Shown here: in pieces, positions 19,133 through 29,900 of the stretch
How the letters are laid out: every line of letters starts with the position of its first letter
Position numbering within the stretch: position 1 is the stretch's first letter
From: Basidiobolus meristosporus CBS 931.73
Taxonomy: Eukaryota > Basidiobolomycota > Basidiobolomycetes > Basidiobolales > Basidiobolaceae
Assembly (NCBI GenBank): GCA_002104905.1
Contig: MCFE01000224.1
Coordinates: 1-64,000, forward strand
DNA length: 64,000 nt
Reading direction: 5' to 3'
Notes under the pieces: model-generated
What the model was told of the DNA's origin: nothing
The model's input: only the letters and a program-made list of their open reading frames with translations
The model's database searches: none
Position numbers and translations under genes: made by a program

Positions 19133-20561
19133 CTCCCCCTCAACTAAATAATTTCTTAATCCCATTTTCTCTCTAAGGATCTCAAACTGTGGCCTAGCTA
19201 GTGGTTTTGTCAATATGTCTGCCACCATTTTGTCAGTTGGGCAGTAAACCAGCTCTACTAAGTTATTTTCTACAGCTTCCCTCACAAAGTGATGCTGTAT
19301 ATCAATGTGCTTAGTTCTGGCATGATTAGTAGGATTTCTAGCTAATGAAATACAACTCTGATTATCCTTGTAAATACATGTTGGTTCACCTGAATTAAAA
19401 CCTAAGTCTTTGAATAATTTTTGTAGCCATATAGCCTCCTTAGTTGCTTGACATGCAGCCATATATTTGGCTTCAGTTGTAGATAGTGCCACAGTTGGTT
19501 GTTTCTTGCAATTCCAAGTAATAGCTACACCAGCATAAAGAAATACATAGCCTGTGGTAGAGCGTCTGTCAATCAAATCTCTACCCCAATCTGAATCACT
19601 ATAACCATCAAATTTTTGCCTATTAGCTGCTCCAGAGTATTCCAGTACCATATTTATGGTACCTTGTAGATATCTGAAAATCCGCTTAATTGCTGCAATT
19701 TGATCTGATCCATAATTCTGCATGAATTGACTGACTATTCCAACTGCTACTGCAACATCTGGACCTGTAGACACCATCAAGTACATTAGGCTACCGACCA
19801 TTGATTGATAGGGAAAGTTTTGGTCCATATTTGAGCTGTTTTCATCTATAACTGGCTGAGATTTGCTTAATTTCAGGTTATTGTCCATAGGGGTTGCTGC
19901 AGGTTTGCAATTTTCCATTTTGAAGCGTCTAAGAATGTCCCTGATGTACTTAGACTGATTCAGCACAATTTTCTGCGTAGGTATGTCAAATTTGACCTCA
20001 ATTCCAAGAAAATAGCTCAATTTTTCCAAGATCTTACATCTCAAACTTGCTGAAGAGATCTGATTTCGTCTGTTTAAGTGCCTCTTGATCACTTGTAGCT
20101 ATAATTAGGTCGTCCACATAAAGAACTAGGATGATCACACCCTTTTTGAGCTGTTTCACATATATACTGTGATCTGCAGTGCTACGAGAGAACCCAATTT
20201 CCTCTAGATATGTGTCAATCTTGTTATACCATGCTCTGGGTGCCTGCTTAAGCCCATACAACAATTTTCTAAGTTTGCACACCTTATGGGGGCTTTTTGG
20301 ATCGGTAAAACCTTCTGGTTGCTCCATATATATAGTTTCTTGCAAATCCCCATTGAGAAAGGCTGTTTTGACGTCCATTTGGTGTAGATCTAGGCTGTGT
20401 ACAGCTGCCAGGGCTAGAACTGTCCTAATAGAGTTAAACTTGGCAACCGGAGCAAATGTTTCCTTAAAGTCTAGTCCCTGGATCTGGGAATAGCCTTTAG
20501 CTACCAATTTAGCCTTGTACTTATCAACGGCACCATTTGAGGTTATCTTGATCTTGTAGAC
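19133..20561 (-). pseudogene. Copia C1a reverse transcriptase and RNase H
   Basis: Reverse transcriptase (20507-20034): MVAKGYSQIQGLDFKETFAP, the FLNGDLQETIYMEQPEGF block, KLLYGLKQAPRAWY, and the catalytic LYVDDLII with its aspartate pair. RNase H (20092-19127): YFLGIEVKFD, SLMYLMVSTGPDVA, RRSTTGYVFL, LSTTEAKYMAACQATKEA and DILTKPLARPQFEIL. Breaks: a TAG where the family has Trp (GCR*VYKIK, 20560 region), and near 20040 a TAA after KFEM followed by an extra A in the run after CTTGG. The catalytic residues survive but a continuous polyprotein cannot be made. Confidence 0.9.
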
Positions 20562-22285
20562 CTATCTACATCCTATTGGCTTTCTCCCATTTGCTAAATC
20601 TACCAGTTCCCACGTTTTTGCCTTGATCAGTGATTGGTACTCCTCCTGCATGGCTTGTTGCCACTTAGTAGCATCTGGACCTTGCATTGCCTGTTCCAGA
20701 TTCTGAGGTTTGGCACATAAGGCAAGATAAGCTTCTTCATGATCATTGGATGTCTGCCACCAGGATCCAGGGGCATTTCTTATTCTGGTAGATCTCCTAA
20801 CTGGGATAATCTGTTCTGATCTGGAACTGGTAGAAGTATCTTCCATCTCTGGCTGGATTTGGTACGTATCTTCTTCATTTGTGTTGATTGCATCATCAGG
20901 CAGCTGGCCAATGATTTCTGTGGCTTTCTGATCTGAATTCTCCTCAAATACAACGTCCCTGCTCTTGATCAGCTTCTGAATTTTGCCATCATACACTCTA
21001 TACCCTTTAGTATCTTCACAATACCCAAGAAAGATCCCTTTTCTACTCTTTGGTTCCAACTTTGAGCGTTTTTTGTCAGGGATGTGATAAAAAACATCAC
21101 TGCCAAAGATCCTGAGGTGCTGGAGATCTGGTTTTTTGCCTGTATATGCTTCAAAGGGTGTAGAATCACGTAGTGCTGTTGTTGGGCATCTGTTCTTGAT
21201 GTATACAGCGGTAGCAACAGATTCAGCCCAAAACCTGTAGTCCATTCCCTTATCATGTGGCATAGATCTTCCCATCTCTACTATTGTTCTAATTGCACGT
21301 TCTGCTACTCCATTTTGCTGTGGAGTATGAGGAACTGTGGTCTGTTGAAGTATACCAGTAGACAAGCAGTATTTTGCAAACTCCTTTGAGCAGTATTCTC
21401 CTCCATTGTCACTTTGTAGTACCTTCAATTTTCACCCAGTTTGTGTTTCTGCCATGTTCTTGAAGTGCTTAAACATCTCTAAAGCTTCATCCTTTGTTTT
21501 GAGGAAGTACACCCATGTATATCTTGTCTTGTCATCAATAAAAGTCATAAAGTATCTCTTGGCTCCAAAGGACAGTGTTCTCATGGGGCCACATATGTCT
21601 GAGTGTACAATAGCCAATATTTCGGTGGTATTGATGCCTTCTGAGCTCTTGAAACGTTGCCTAGCTTGTTTGCCATATGAACATCCCTTACAAACAATCA
21701 ATTTGATCGGAATTGAGTATTTTAGGCCCAAAACAAGCTGATTTTTCACCAATTGGCTCATTTTCTGTTCCCCTATGTGTCCTAGCCTCCTATGCCACGT
21801 CTCCCAGTTGGTTTCATCAGTTTCAGCAATGTTGACATACTCAGGTACAATGATCTTGCATTGTAACTTGTATATATTGTGATCTCTGATTCCCAAAGCT
21901 AATTTTTGTCCATTTTCACTCAATATTGAGCAGCTCAGCTTAGTAAAAACAAATTTCAGTCCGTGAGTAGTTGCTTTACTGACTGAGAGTAGGTTCTTAG
22001 CTATTCCAGGTACATAGAGTACGTCAGTCAGTTTTGCTGTTGTTGCCCCTGAGTCATCACTCATATTTAGTTGTATGGACCCACTGGCGGTAGCTTCCAA
22101 TGCAGAGTTATCTCCCAGATAAACCTTTCTTACGGGAATAGTCTTTAAGTTGCTGAACCAATCCTTTATACCACAAATATGCTGTGATGCTCCAGAGTCA
22201 ATATACCATTCATTACTTTGATTACTTGCACTCTCTTGTACAGTGACAAATAGCTGTTCATCAGTAGTTATATGGTTTGCCTGCT
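20562..22285 (-). pseudogene. Copia C1a protease and integrase
   Basis: The protease active site DSGASQHICG lies near 22200-22160. Next comes LSVSKATTHGLKF, then the gag-pre-integrase zinc region TWHRRLGHIGEQKMSQL, with CKGCSYGKQARQRF providing the HHCC pattern. The integrase core follows: VHSDICGPM (first D), FIDDKTRYTW, LQSDNGGEYCSKEF (second D) and HTPQQNGVAERAIRTIVEM (E). The C-terminal KRSKLEPKSRKGIFLGYCED completes it. A TGA near 21430 (ETQTG*KLK) splits the integrase between 22100-21432 and 21428-20562. The protein would insert the cDNA into chromosomes. Confidence 0.9.
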
Positions 22286-23045
22286 CTAGTTTCTGTTTTT
22301 TGTCTGCTTGTTTCTTCTTGCATTCTCTTGCCCAGTGTCCTGGCTTCTTACAGTAGTTACAGCAGCCAGATTTTCTTCGGTTTTGTTGCTTTCCCTTCTT
22401 TTCTGTATGCCTTTCTCAACTGAATAAAGCATTATCTTCAATTTTCTCTGCTTGGTCATTACATCTGAGTTCTTCATGGAGAAGTCTTCCTTTGACATAG
22501 TCTAAAGTCAAGTTGTCTTCTCTGCTTTCAAAAGAAAGTATGAGTGGCTCATACTCGTCTGGTAGGCTGCAAAGCAGACAGAGTATCTTTTCTTCATCAT
22601 CTACACCAGCATTAATACTGTAAAGTTCTTCTGCAAGTGTCTCCATTCTGGTAATGAGTTGTAGCATGTCATCATCTGGCTTTTTTCTCATGTTGAAGAA
22701 CTTTCGTTTCAAATGAAGCTTGCTTGATACTGACTTTGCTCTAAAGATCCTCTCCAAGGATTCCCATGCTGCTTTGGCAGTATTTGAGGCATGGATTTGT
22801 CCAATGAAGGAGTCTTGCACATTGATGCATATTGCATTGAAGGCCTTTCTCTCCTTCCCTTGAAACTTCTCCAAATCTTCTGCTGTTCCTTTGGGCTCAA
22901 CTTCCTTTCCTGTTACTATGTTCCAAAGCTTTCTTTCCTCAAGGTGGATCTGCATCTTGATTCTCCAAAGTCTGTAGTTCTTCCCATCAAACCTCTCCTT
23001 TACAGGGAAGATGTTGGTATTGCTTTGTTTGCTGGTAGAAGTCAT
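22286..23045 (-). pseudogene. Copia C1a gag with zinc knuckle
   Basis: The ATG at 23045 starts MTSTSKQSNTNIFPVKERFD. The capsid-like part contains NYRLWRIKMQIHLEERKLWN, AKAAWESLERIFRAKSVSSK and LLCSLPDEYEPLILSFESRE, typical of Copia gag (UBN2 type). It stops at 22416 with TGA right after NALFS. The older copy C1b reads TCA at the same codon (23900 region), so this is a nonsense change. Beyond it, the same frame encodes the nucleic-acid-binding knuckle CNYCKKPGHWAREC (CX2CX4HX4C) and runs into the protease. It forms the virus-like particle and packages RNA. Confidence 0.9.
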
Positions 23046-23060
23046 CTTTAGAATAGATTA

Positions 23061-23081
23061 AGGCAATCGGGGCTCATAGCC
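23061..23081 (-). promoter_or_regulatory. C1a primer-binding site (half-tRNA type)
   Basis: Directly inside the 5' LTR the minus strand reads GGCTATGAGCCCCGATTGCC. Its complement, CGGGGCTCATAGCC, has the look of a tRNA anticodon arm with a CTCATA loop, that is a CAU anticodon of methionine tRNA. Drosophila copia and some fungal Copia elements prime from an initiator tRNA cut in the anticodon loop; the same mode is inferred here. C1 LTR 24452-24819 is followed by GATTATGAGCC. Confidence 0.6.
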
Positions 23082-23450
23082 TGTTGCAATTTAAGAAGTG
23101 ATTTGGATATAAGGAACTTATCAAGAAATAGTGATAATAGTTGAACTGTTGTTTATTCACAAAGAAGCTCAGTATTTATACCTTTGTAGAAGTAATACAG
23201 CTGCAACACTAAGTAGGGAGGGTTTCTCAATATTCAGGAGCATTCTGTAACAGTTTCAGGGTTAGTACATAATGTTTAGTAATAGTGCTAATTTGATCCT
23301 GACTATAGGGGAATAATCATAAGATCATATATCTGGAGAAAGTGGCAAAGTTAAGGCAGTAAATGAGTCCTACAGTGACTAAGACTAGCCTAGAATTGTT
23401 AAGTAAATTTTTAGCTGCTGAATGATACCAAATAGTCCAATATTTCAACA
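23082..23450 (-). repeat. C1a 5' LTR
   Basis: 369 bp from TGTTGCAATTT to TTTCAACA on the plus strand. On the minus strand it starts TGTTGAAATATTGGAC and should contain the promoter. GAGGT (23451-23455) follows as the target duplication. Confidence 0.9.
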
Positions 23451-24451
23451 GAGGTTTTAGGAGAAGGAGAGAAAAGCCTTTAATATCATATGTATTAACA
23501 GGCAGGATTCCTTCAATGGAAAGATTCATGCTTGAAATACTGCCAAAGCAGCATGAGAATTCTTGGAGTAGATCATTAGAGCAATGTCAATATCAAGCAA
23601 GCTTTATTTAAAAAGAAAGTTACTCAATACAAGGAACAAACCAGATGACAACATGCTACAACTCCTCACCTGAATGGAGACACTTGCAGAAGAGCTTTGC
23701 AGTATAAATGCCAGTGTTGATGATGAAGATAAGATACCGTGCTTCCTTTGCAGCTTACAAGACATGTATGAGCCACTCAGACCTTCTTTTAAAAGTAGAG
23801 AAGACAATCTGACTATAGACTATGTCAAAGGAAGACTTCTTCATGAAGAACTCAGACGCAATGATGAAGCAGGGAAAATCAAAAATAATTCTTTATTCAG
23901 CTCAGAAAGGCACCCAGAAAGGATGGGAAAGCAACAAAACCAAAGAAAACCAGGTGGCTGTAGCTACTGTACAATATCACATTGCTAGGCAAGAGAATGC
24001 AACAAGAAACAAGCAGATTTAAAATAGAAACTACATCAGCTTAACCATAAATGAACTGATCAACAGGTATTTGTAACTGTACAAGAGAGTGCAAGTACCC
24101 AAAGTAACTAGATGTATATTGACTCTGGAGTATCACTGCATATTTGTGGTATAAAGGAGTGACTCAGCAAATTAAAGACTATTCCCATACAAAAGGTTTA
24201 GCTGGGAGACAACTCTGTACTGGAAGATACTGCCAGTGGGTCTATAGATCTATGTATGAGTGATATCTCAGGGGCTACAACAGCTAAACTGACTGATGTA
24301 CTCTACATACCAGGAATAGCTAAGAACCTACTCTCAGTCAGTAAAGCAACTGCTCAGGGACTGAAACTTGCTTTTACAAAGCTGAACTGCTCAATATTGA
24401 GTGAAAATTGACAAGTTCAGCAGCTTGAGGATATTTCAGTAAGAAAGGTTT
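23451..24451 (+). pseudogene. Copia C1b gag and protease remainder
   Basis: It continues the gag interrupted at 18763: KERKAFN region, METLAEELCSINASVDDEDK at 23674, PSFKSREDNLTIDYVKGRLL, a decayed knuckle near 23950, a protease relic DSGVSLHICG near 24125, and LTDVLYIPGIAKNLLSVSKA near 24290. It ends about 24420, so integrase and RT were deleted. Stops and indels are frequent. It preserves a sense codon at the gag position where C1a has TGA. Confidence 0.85.
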
Positions 24452-24819
24452 AGGTTAAAATATTGGACTACATGGTATCATTCAGCAGCCAAAAGTTTAC
24501 TTGGCAATTCTGGACTAGTCTTAGGCATTGTAGGACTAAGATAGAGCCCTAACCTTGCTACTTTCTTCAGATCTATGATCCTATGCCAATTCCCCTATAT
24601 TCAAGATCAAATTAGCACTTTTACCAAACATTATACACTAACCCTGAAGCTTTGACAAAATGCTCTTGAGTGTTGAGAAGCTCTCCTTACTTAGTATTAC
24701 AGTTGCAGTACTTCTACAGACATACAAATACTGAGCCTCTCTATGAGTAAACATTAGTCCAGCTATTGTCATTACTTCTTCATAGCTTACTAAATCCAAA
24801 CACTTCTTAAATTGCAATA
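24452..24819 (+). repeat. Copia C1 LTR with PBS-like sequence downstream
   Basis: A diverged plus-orientation C1 LTR from about GGTTAAAATATTGG to AATTGCAATA. C1b interior lies upstream, as for a 3' LTR, but GATTATGAGCC, the C1 primer-binding sequence, follows as for a 5' LTR. This suggests two elements that once shared or exchanged an LTR. Confidence 0.7.
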
Positions 24820-25196
24820 GATTATGAGCCTAAGAGTGCCATGAAATTCTTGTCAAAAGGTCACCAACACACTGTCAAGCTTTTAACTTTGTGTTGCTGT
24901 AAACTCAGCAAAATGCAATCAAAATCCTGTCAGAAGAATGTGTTGAGAGTCAAAAACTTCAAGCTGCTGGTATTGTGACAGCCTCTTTGTAGGATCCTGA
25001 TGGTTGGTCAGAATCAGATACATCCACAGGACCAAGTTATTTATTATAGTGTAAGTGTAAACCACATAAAGTTTGAGCCAAATCAAAGTACAGCTTCTGG
25101 ACTACTAACCTCTAAACAGGCACATACCCCCTTCAATTGGCTCATTTCACCTACCTCAACTTCATGCCTTTGCAGTGAGATGCATGCAAAGCTACT
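24820..25196. mobile_element. T-element terminal fragment and unassigned DNA
   Basis: From about 24838 to 25043 the sequence matches the right terminal region of T2 (about 51160-51298): ATCAAAATCCTGTCAGAAG, CAAGCTGCTGGTATTGTGACAG, a 'ggatcctgatgg' block, and a degraded end near TTATTATAG. From 25044 to 25196 I can assign nothing. No gene. Confidence 0.45.
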
Positions 25197-25762
25197 AGAC
25201 CTGTTTTGATGAAGAGTGCCACATTGAGCCATGAGTGCCCAGTGATGCCATAGTGTCCCAGAGAGGCATAGCAGACATATATATGGCAACAGAGTGCACA
25301 ATATAGTTTTACATCTTTATACAAGGTAGCTCTTGGGCTTCATCTGTAGGGCTGGAGGATATCCAATTTTTGACTTTTTTTTTGATCAATGTTGTGCATG
25401 AGGTGTTTGTGTGCAGAAGGACCAAGGTAACTCATTCCATACTCAATACCTGTGACTCTCAAAATCCAGCTGTATAGGCTTATGATATGCTACAAAAATG
25501 CAAGGCACTTTCTTGGTTTATTGGCACTATTTAGCACTATGCTTAAGTATTAGTCCCAGAGTAAAACCCATACAATACTCCATAGTGCCAGACAGTACCA
25601 GTGGACCAAAATGGTGCCATGCATTGTGCAACATCTTATAAGCCTTTGCAGAAAGAATTAGAGCTCCATGGACATTGGGTATTGCATCATGACTTAAGCC
25701 CTTCTGCACCCTCATGCATCAAGAACAACATTGATCCAAAGAAGGGACACAAATTGAATTCT
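25197..25762. mobile_element. M2, truncated foldback element of the M1 family
   Basis: It starts AGACCTGTTTT and follows M1 through both arms: GAGTGCCACATTGAGCCATG, TTTTTGACTTTTTTTTTGATCA, the turn around 25550 with GGCACT boxes, then the inverse arm with TTGATCCAAAGAAGGGACAC. It breaks off in the second arm where R2 begins. The two arms are inverse complements with many differences. No protein. Confidence 0.65.
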
Positions 25763-26405
25763 CTTCATTCTGATGCTATTAGGATCTCTATTTCACCAAC
25801 AAGACCTTCTGGAACACCATGATTATTAATCCCTCAACAATAAGTCATCATCCCTTTTATTATATACCAACTTGTTGATTAGTGTGATTACTGCTACTGG
25901 CTGCTACCTGAACTTCCAGCCTCAGACCACAGGACTCTCCCAGGAAACCATGCCGACAGTCAACTGACCTTGGAGGCACTACTTGTGAGGAATACTCAGA
26001 GTAGGTATCTTTTATTGTATTTGATACTATCCCAAATCTGATTTTGTACAGACAAAGATACTTTTCTGACTTTGGATCTATTGACCACAGCTGCATTCTT
26101 GTCAGGTTCCTGCTGGCGGAGGTTACAGTTGCTTTGACTTTGGAAGCATTTTACACTGTCATCTCAGAGGATGCTGAGCACAGCCCATACTTTTGTTGAG
26201 ATGCCAACCAGGCTGGGGATTCTAGCTTAATAGTTCTCACTTGGCACACTTGTAGCTTTATTCCCCATCACATTAGATTAGAGACAGAACCCAAGTATTC
26301 CTAGCAAGCTTTTGCCAGAGTTCAATGTGCCCAGTGAGCACCCCACACTCATAACACTTGAGAAGAGTTGGACACATCTCTCCCTTGGACTTTTACACTA
26401 CCACA
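25763..26405. repeat. R2, LTR-like repeat
   Basis: Matches R1 from about 3711 to 4390, including CTTGTTGATTAGTGTGA, CTGCTACCTGAACTTCCA, the tRNA-like segment (26215-26268) and the end CTTTTACACTACCACAA. The left part of R1 is absent. No coding sequence. Confidence 0.5.
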
Positions 26406-26640
26406 ATGACAAAAGTACTGGAAGCCCACATAGAAATGCAGCAGATCCCATTTTGAAAGCCTTGCATATCTGCTTAGAACTATTGAAGTAACTGAGAGGT
26501 TTAATGGATTATTTAAGAAAGTGCTGACCAAGAATGAATTATGATCCACTGCTTGAATATTTAAGCTTGATCAGTTTTAGCCAAGACAATTAGTTTATGT
26601 GCTGCCAATAAGTATAACAGCATTGTCTATCAGAAACCCT
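26406..26640 (+). pseudogene. Gypsy fragments (integrase tail and LTR piece)
   Basis: About 26465-26535 resembles the Gypsy integrase segment ERFN.LF.KVLTK found again in G1. About 26537-26625 matches the inverse of the Gypsy LTR (30700-30763 region), beginning GATCCACTGCTTGAATATTT. It appears to be a truncated 5' LTR placed before the G1 gag, joined to debris of another copy. Confidence 0.45.
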
Positions 26641-26698
26641 CTGGATGAAACACAAAGCCTCCCTAAAGACATGAGAAAATGAATAATGGAAGAATGCT

Positions 26699-27187
26699 AT
26701 GCAGCAAATCCTGGCCCAACAGCAACAGTTACTCCAGATTTTCAGCCAGCAGCAACAAGGAATGACTACCATGGCCCAGTACCAGCAAAGCCCTGTCAAA
26801 AGCAACTTAGATGTGAAGGTCAGCCAGTGCCATAGTAGTGTCAATGAGAACCTGGGAACCTGGCTCTTTCAGATTGAAGAAGTTATTAAGGCAGAAGAAA
26901 TTGCCCCAGAAAACAAGTTATATTATACAACCTCTCACCTAACAAATGCAGCTTTACAGCAATATCACACCAAGATCAGGTCATTGACTTTGATGGGATG
27001 CTCCACTATCTCTACCCAGGATGAGTTTGTGTTGGAAATTCAAGATGCCTTGGAGCCTCCCCACCAGCAGACACTACTGAGAAGGAAGTCAAAGACATCA
27101 GACAGAAAAGAATGGTTCACAAGTACATCTATGAGACCATATTCAGCAAGATTGACCACATATCAGGATATAGCCAAGTTAAGGTGA
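26699..27187 (+). pseudogene. Gypsy G1 gag fragment
   Basis: The 162-residue open frame starts with a Gln-rich stretch (QQILAQQQQLLQIFSQQQQG), then ENLGTWLFQIEEVIKAEEIA and YYTTSHLTNAALQQYHTKIR, which is the capsid-like pattern of Ty3/Gypsy gag (W..F......F...Y.....W). The last part (from about RRKSKTSDRKEW) looks like RT-proximal polyprotein joined by a deletion that removed the knuckle and protease. Confidence 0.7.
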
Positions 27188-29300
27188 AACTGAAGACATC
27201 ACTAAGATAGCATTGAGGACCAGATATGGACACTTTAGTACTTAGTCATGAGTTTTGGCCCAACAATGCACCTGCAACATTCATGACCTTAACAAAAGCT
27301 GTCTTCCAGGAGTACTTAAGCAAATTTGTGGTAATCCACCTAGATGACACACTGATATACAGCAAGTCAGCGGAGGACCACTTAGTGCACATTGAGAGAG
27401 TCTTAAAGAAGCTACAAGAGAACTAGCCATATGGAAAGCTAGAAAAGTGTGAATTCTTGAAGGAACATGTTGAAAACCTGGGACACATAGTGACTAGCAC
27501 ATGAGTACTCTTAGACCCCACAATGGTTGGAGTCATCAAGATCCTGCCGCAGCACCATAACATATCTGAACTGATATCATTCTTTGGAGTAGTTTCATAC
27601 TTTGGACAATTATCATGTCCTTTGCAAGTACTTCACCCCCATGAGTTAATATCCTTACAAAGTACAATGCCTTCAAGTGGGACATAGCCTGTGAGACTAC
27701 CTCCCAGATGCTCAAGAATGAACTTGCTAAGCTGCCAAGCTTAAGAATGACTAACTTCATAAAGAGCTTACTCTGCGCACAAATGGTCAGGTTATGCAAT
27801 TGGTAGAGTACTGAGCCAAGAACGTGATGCAGGAGCTTAGCTGAATAGAACTATCCAGTATATGTGAGGAGAAGCTAGTAATAATACTTTACTTGAAAAC
27901 CTGGAGATGCTATATTGTGAGAGTCAAATGCACTGTGAAGACTGATCATGACTCATATAGGTACATATCTACTCAGAAGGTGCTACCCAGGATAATGATA
28001 GGATGTAATGAATACATTCAGCAATTTCACTTGGTGGTTGTCTACTGCCCTGGGAAAAACAACATTGTGGCCAATGCCATAACAAGACTAGAAAAAGTGG
28101 CACAACTCAAATTAATGCATAAATTAGATTAGGGTAGCTTTTTAATAAAGTACTTGGAGGACCAACCCATCCTTAACAAGGTGGTTGACAAGATCAAGAA
28201 GAAAATATGAGATGAAGCCAGCAAATTTGAAGTCAAGATAAAACACTCTGAAAAATTGTTGATGGAAGCCCTATTACCTACTGCCTTTATGTTGCTTGCC
28301 TAGCTTTATACATAAGCTTCACAATTAATATGGACACCTTGGAATTAGAGGAGCCTATGGCCTTGTAAATGCCAGAGCATGGTTGTATAGAATGAAACAA
28401 GATATTGCAAACTGGTGAAAATTATGCCAAATCTGCCAAATTAACCAAGGCCAACCTCAGAGATTGCTGAGCTCCTTCCTTTGGAGCCTGCAAGACCACT
28501 TGAGAGATGGGGAATTAACTATATTGCATGACTGCAATCCACCAGGAAGTTAAAATGCTTAATCTTAGTAGCAACTGTCCATGCAACAAAATGGCCAGTT
28601 GCTAAAGCTGTACCTATTGCCAGTAAACAAGTAGTTGCATTTTCATCTACCATGAGATCCTTATAAAGTTAGAATGACCGGTAAAAGTGTTGCCTGATAG
28701 AGGAGCAAACTTTATGGCAAAGACATTGCAAGCTTATCTGGAAATGGAGCAGATGATACAATTAAAAACCTTAACATATCACCCAACAACTAATGGAGTC
28801 TCTGAGAGACTTAATGAATTATTTAGAAAAATGCTGACTAAGTATACAAATGGTGCTGTAAGTACATGAGATGAGTCAACCTACTAAGCACTTTTAGCAT
28901 GCAGAGTTAGAGTACACAAAACCACCCAATAATTGCTGTTTACTTGGTGTATGGATGTTGACCAAGGATTCTAGGAGATTTAACACAGCCAGATCTTACA
29001 GACACCTTAGAAGATGCACTCAGTCTGCCAAGTAGCCACCAGCAGCTGGAACATAGATTTCAACAGGCACAGGCCAAAGTATTGCAAAGTGCAGAAAAGA
29101 TAAATCAAAGATTTTGTTAGAATATATCATTAGAAGCATTGACAATTGGGAGCTTTGTATTGTTGGGAAACAACTTTGGGAAGAGGTTTGAGCCACAATG
29201 GATAGGAACATTTCAGATTGTCAGAGAATGTCCATTTGCAACTTACCAACTAATGGTCAAACAAGGGAAAACATCTGGGAAGATTTAATACATGGAGACT
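27188..29300 (+). pseudogene. Gypsy G1 pol (RT, RNase H, integrase)
   Basis: RT: NNAPATFMTLTKAVFQEYLS, then VVIHLDDTLIYSKSAEDHL, where the usual YLDD has become HLDD; then LEKCEFLKEHVENLGHIV. RNase H: YRYISTQKVLPR and FHLVVVYCPGKNNIVANAI near 28000-28090. Integrase: a zinc region ending LCQICQINQGQP (28430), the core with LPDRGANFMAKTLQAYL and LTYHPTTNGVSERLNELF (28687-28869), and a C-terminal GSFVLLGNNFGRRFEPQW-like segment near 29150-29200. Stops and frameshifts interrupt every domain. Confidence 0.8.
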
Positions 29301-29404
29301 GACTCAGGCTTGCAGGGCTTGCAGGCAATTTTTAGTAATCAAGATATTGGTATCACAAGAAAAGATACTCATAATTAGGTGAATAGATCCCCAAGTTGTA
29401 GCTT

Positions 29405-29510
29405 ATTGTACAGAGTTGTCTCTCAGATAAGTCTTTCTTACAGTAATAGTACTTAAGTTGCTGAACCACTGCAATATACTGCAAATATGCTGTGATGCTC
29501 CAGAGTCAAT
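29405..29510 (-). pseudogene. Copia C1 protease fragment
   Basis: The minus strand encodes IDSGASQHICSILQWFSNL and then KTYLRDNS, equal to the C1a protease at 22200-22130. It is interrupted at CAAT by M4, so it also documents the M4 insertion site: C1a reads on across this point without an insert. Confidence 0.8.
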
Positions 29511-29900
29511 AGACTTGTCTTGTTGGATAGTGCCACATTGAGCCATGAGTGCCAAATGATGCCATAGTGTGCCAGAGAGGCCAAGTGAACCAATACTTGG
29601 CCACAGAGTGTGAAGCATAGCTTTGCATCTTCATGCAAAGCAGCCCCTGTGTTTCACCCACTGTGTTGGAGAAATACCATTTTTTGACCTAATTTTTTAA
29701 GTCATTGTTGTGCAGGACATGTAGAACACAAAAGGATTGAAGATATGCATCTGGTACTCAGTACCCATGGCACTCTAAATCTAGCTCCTGTGGCTTGTAA
29801 CATGTGACAAAAATACATGGCACTATCTTAGTCCATTGACACTATCTGGCACTATATTTAATTATTAGCCCTAAACTAAGATCTATCCAAAGCACTTACA
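29511..29900. mobile_element. M4, half of an M1-type foldback element
   Basis: It begins AGACTTGT right after CAAT and follows the left arm of M1 (GGATAGTGCCACATTGAGCC, the TTTTTTGACC stretch, GGCACTATC boxes) to the turn, where it breaks into a Gypsy LTR. The right arm is missing. Confidence 0.7.

Larger units (their letters stand above)
18764..23450 (-). mobile_element. C1a, full-length young Ty1/Copia retrotransposon
   Basis: The element is 4687 bp with two 369-bp LTRs (18764-19132 and 23082-23450), TGTTG...CAACA ends, a 5-bp GAGGT duplication, a primer-binding site, a purine tract and a gag-pol region in Copia order (gag, protease, integrase, RT, RNase H). Reading the LTRs side by side I see a single difference, at the outermost base of the left copy next to the purine tract. 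Despite this youth, the coding region has several stops and at least one frameshift. Confidence 0.95.
26641..29390 (+). mobile_element. G1, decayed Ty3/Gypsy retrotransposon interior
   Basis: The plus strand contains gag (26699-27187), RT (about 27190-27490), RNase H (about 27540-28130), the integrase zinc region (about 28300-28460), integrase core (about 28500-28870) and C-terminal part up to 29300, in Ty3/Gypsy order. It ends near 29390 at sequence matching the G2 interior just before the purine tract, so its 3' LTR is missing. G2 lies in inverse orientation at 30418-32699. Confidence 0.8.

Noticed and set aside
20179-20493. Plus-strand frames opposite the Copia polyprotein (also 20746-20931 and 21406-21741).
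   Set aside because: They are antisense shadows of the RT and integrase coding sequence.
24452-24819. Calling a full second Copia element starting at this LTR because a PBS-like sequence follows.
   Set aside because: After the 11-bp match the sequence turns into a T terminal fragment, and no gag follows.
25083-25301. Minus-strand frame containing ALMAQCGTLHQ and similar frames at 29403-29638.
   Set aside because: These are translations of the M foldback arm; the same arm in M1 has no matching open frame.
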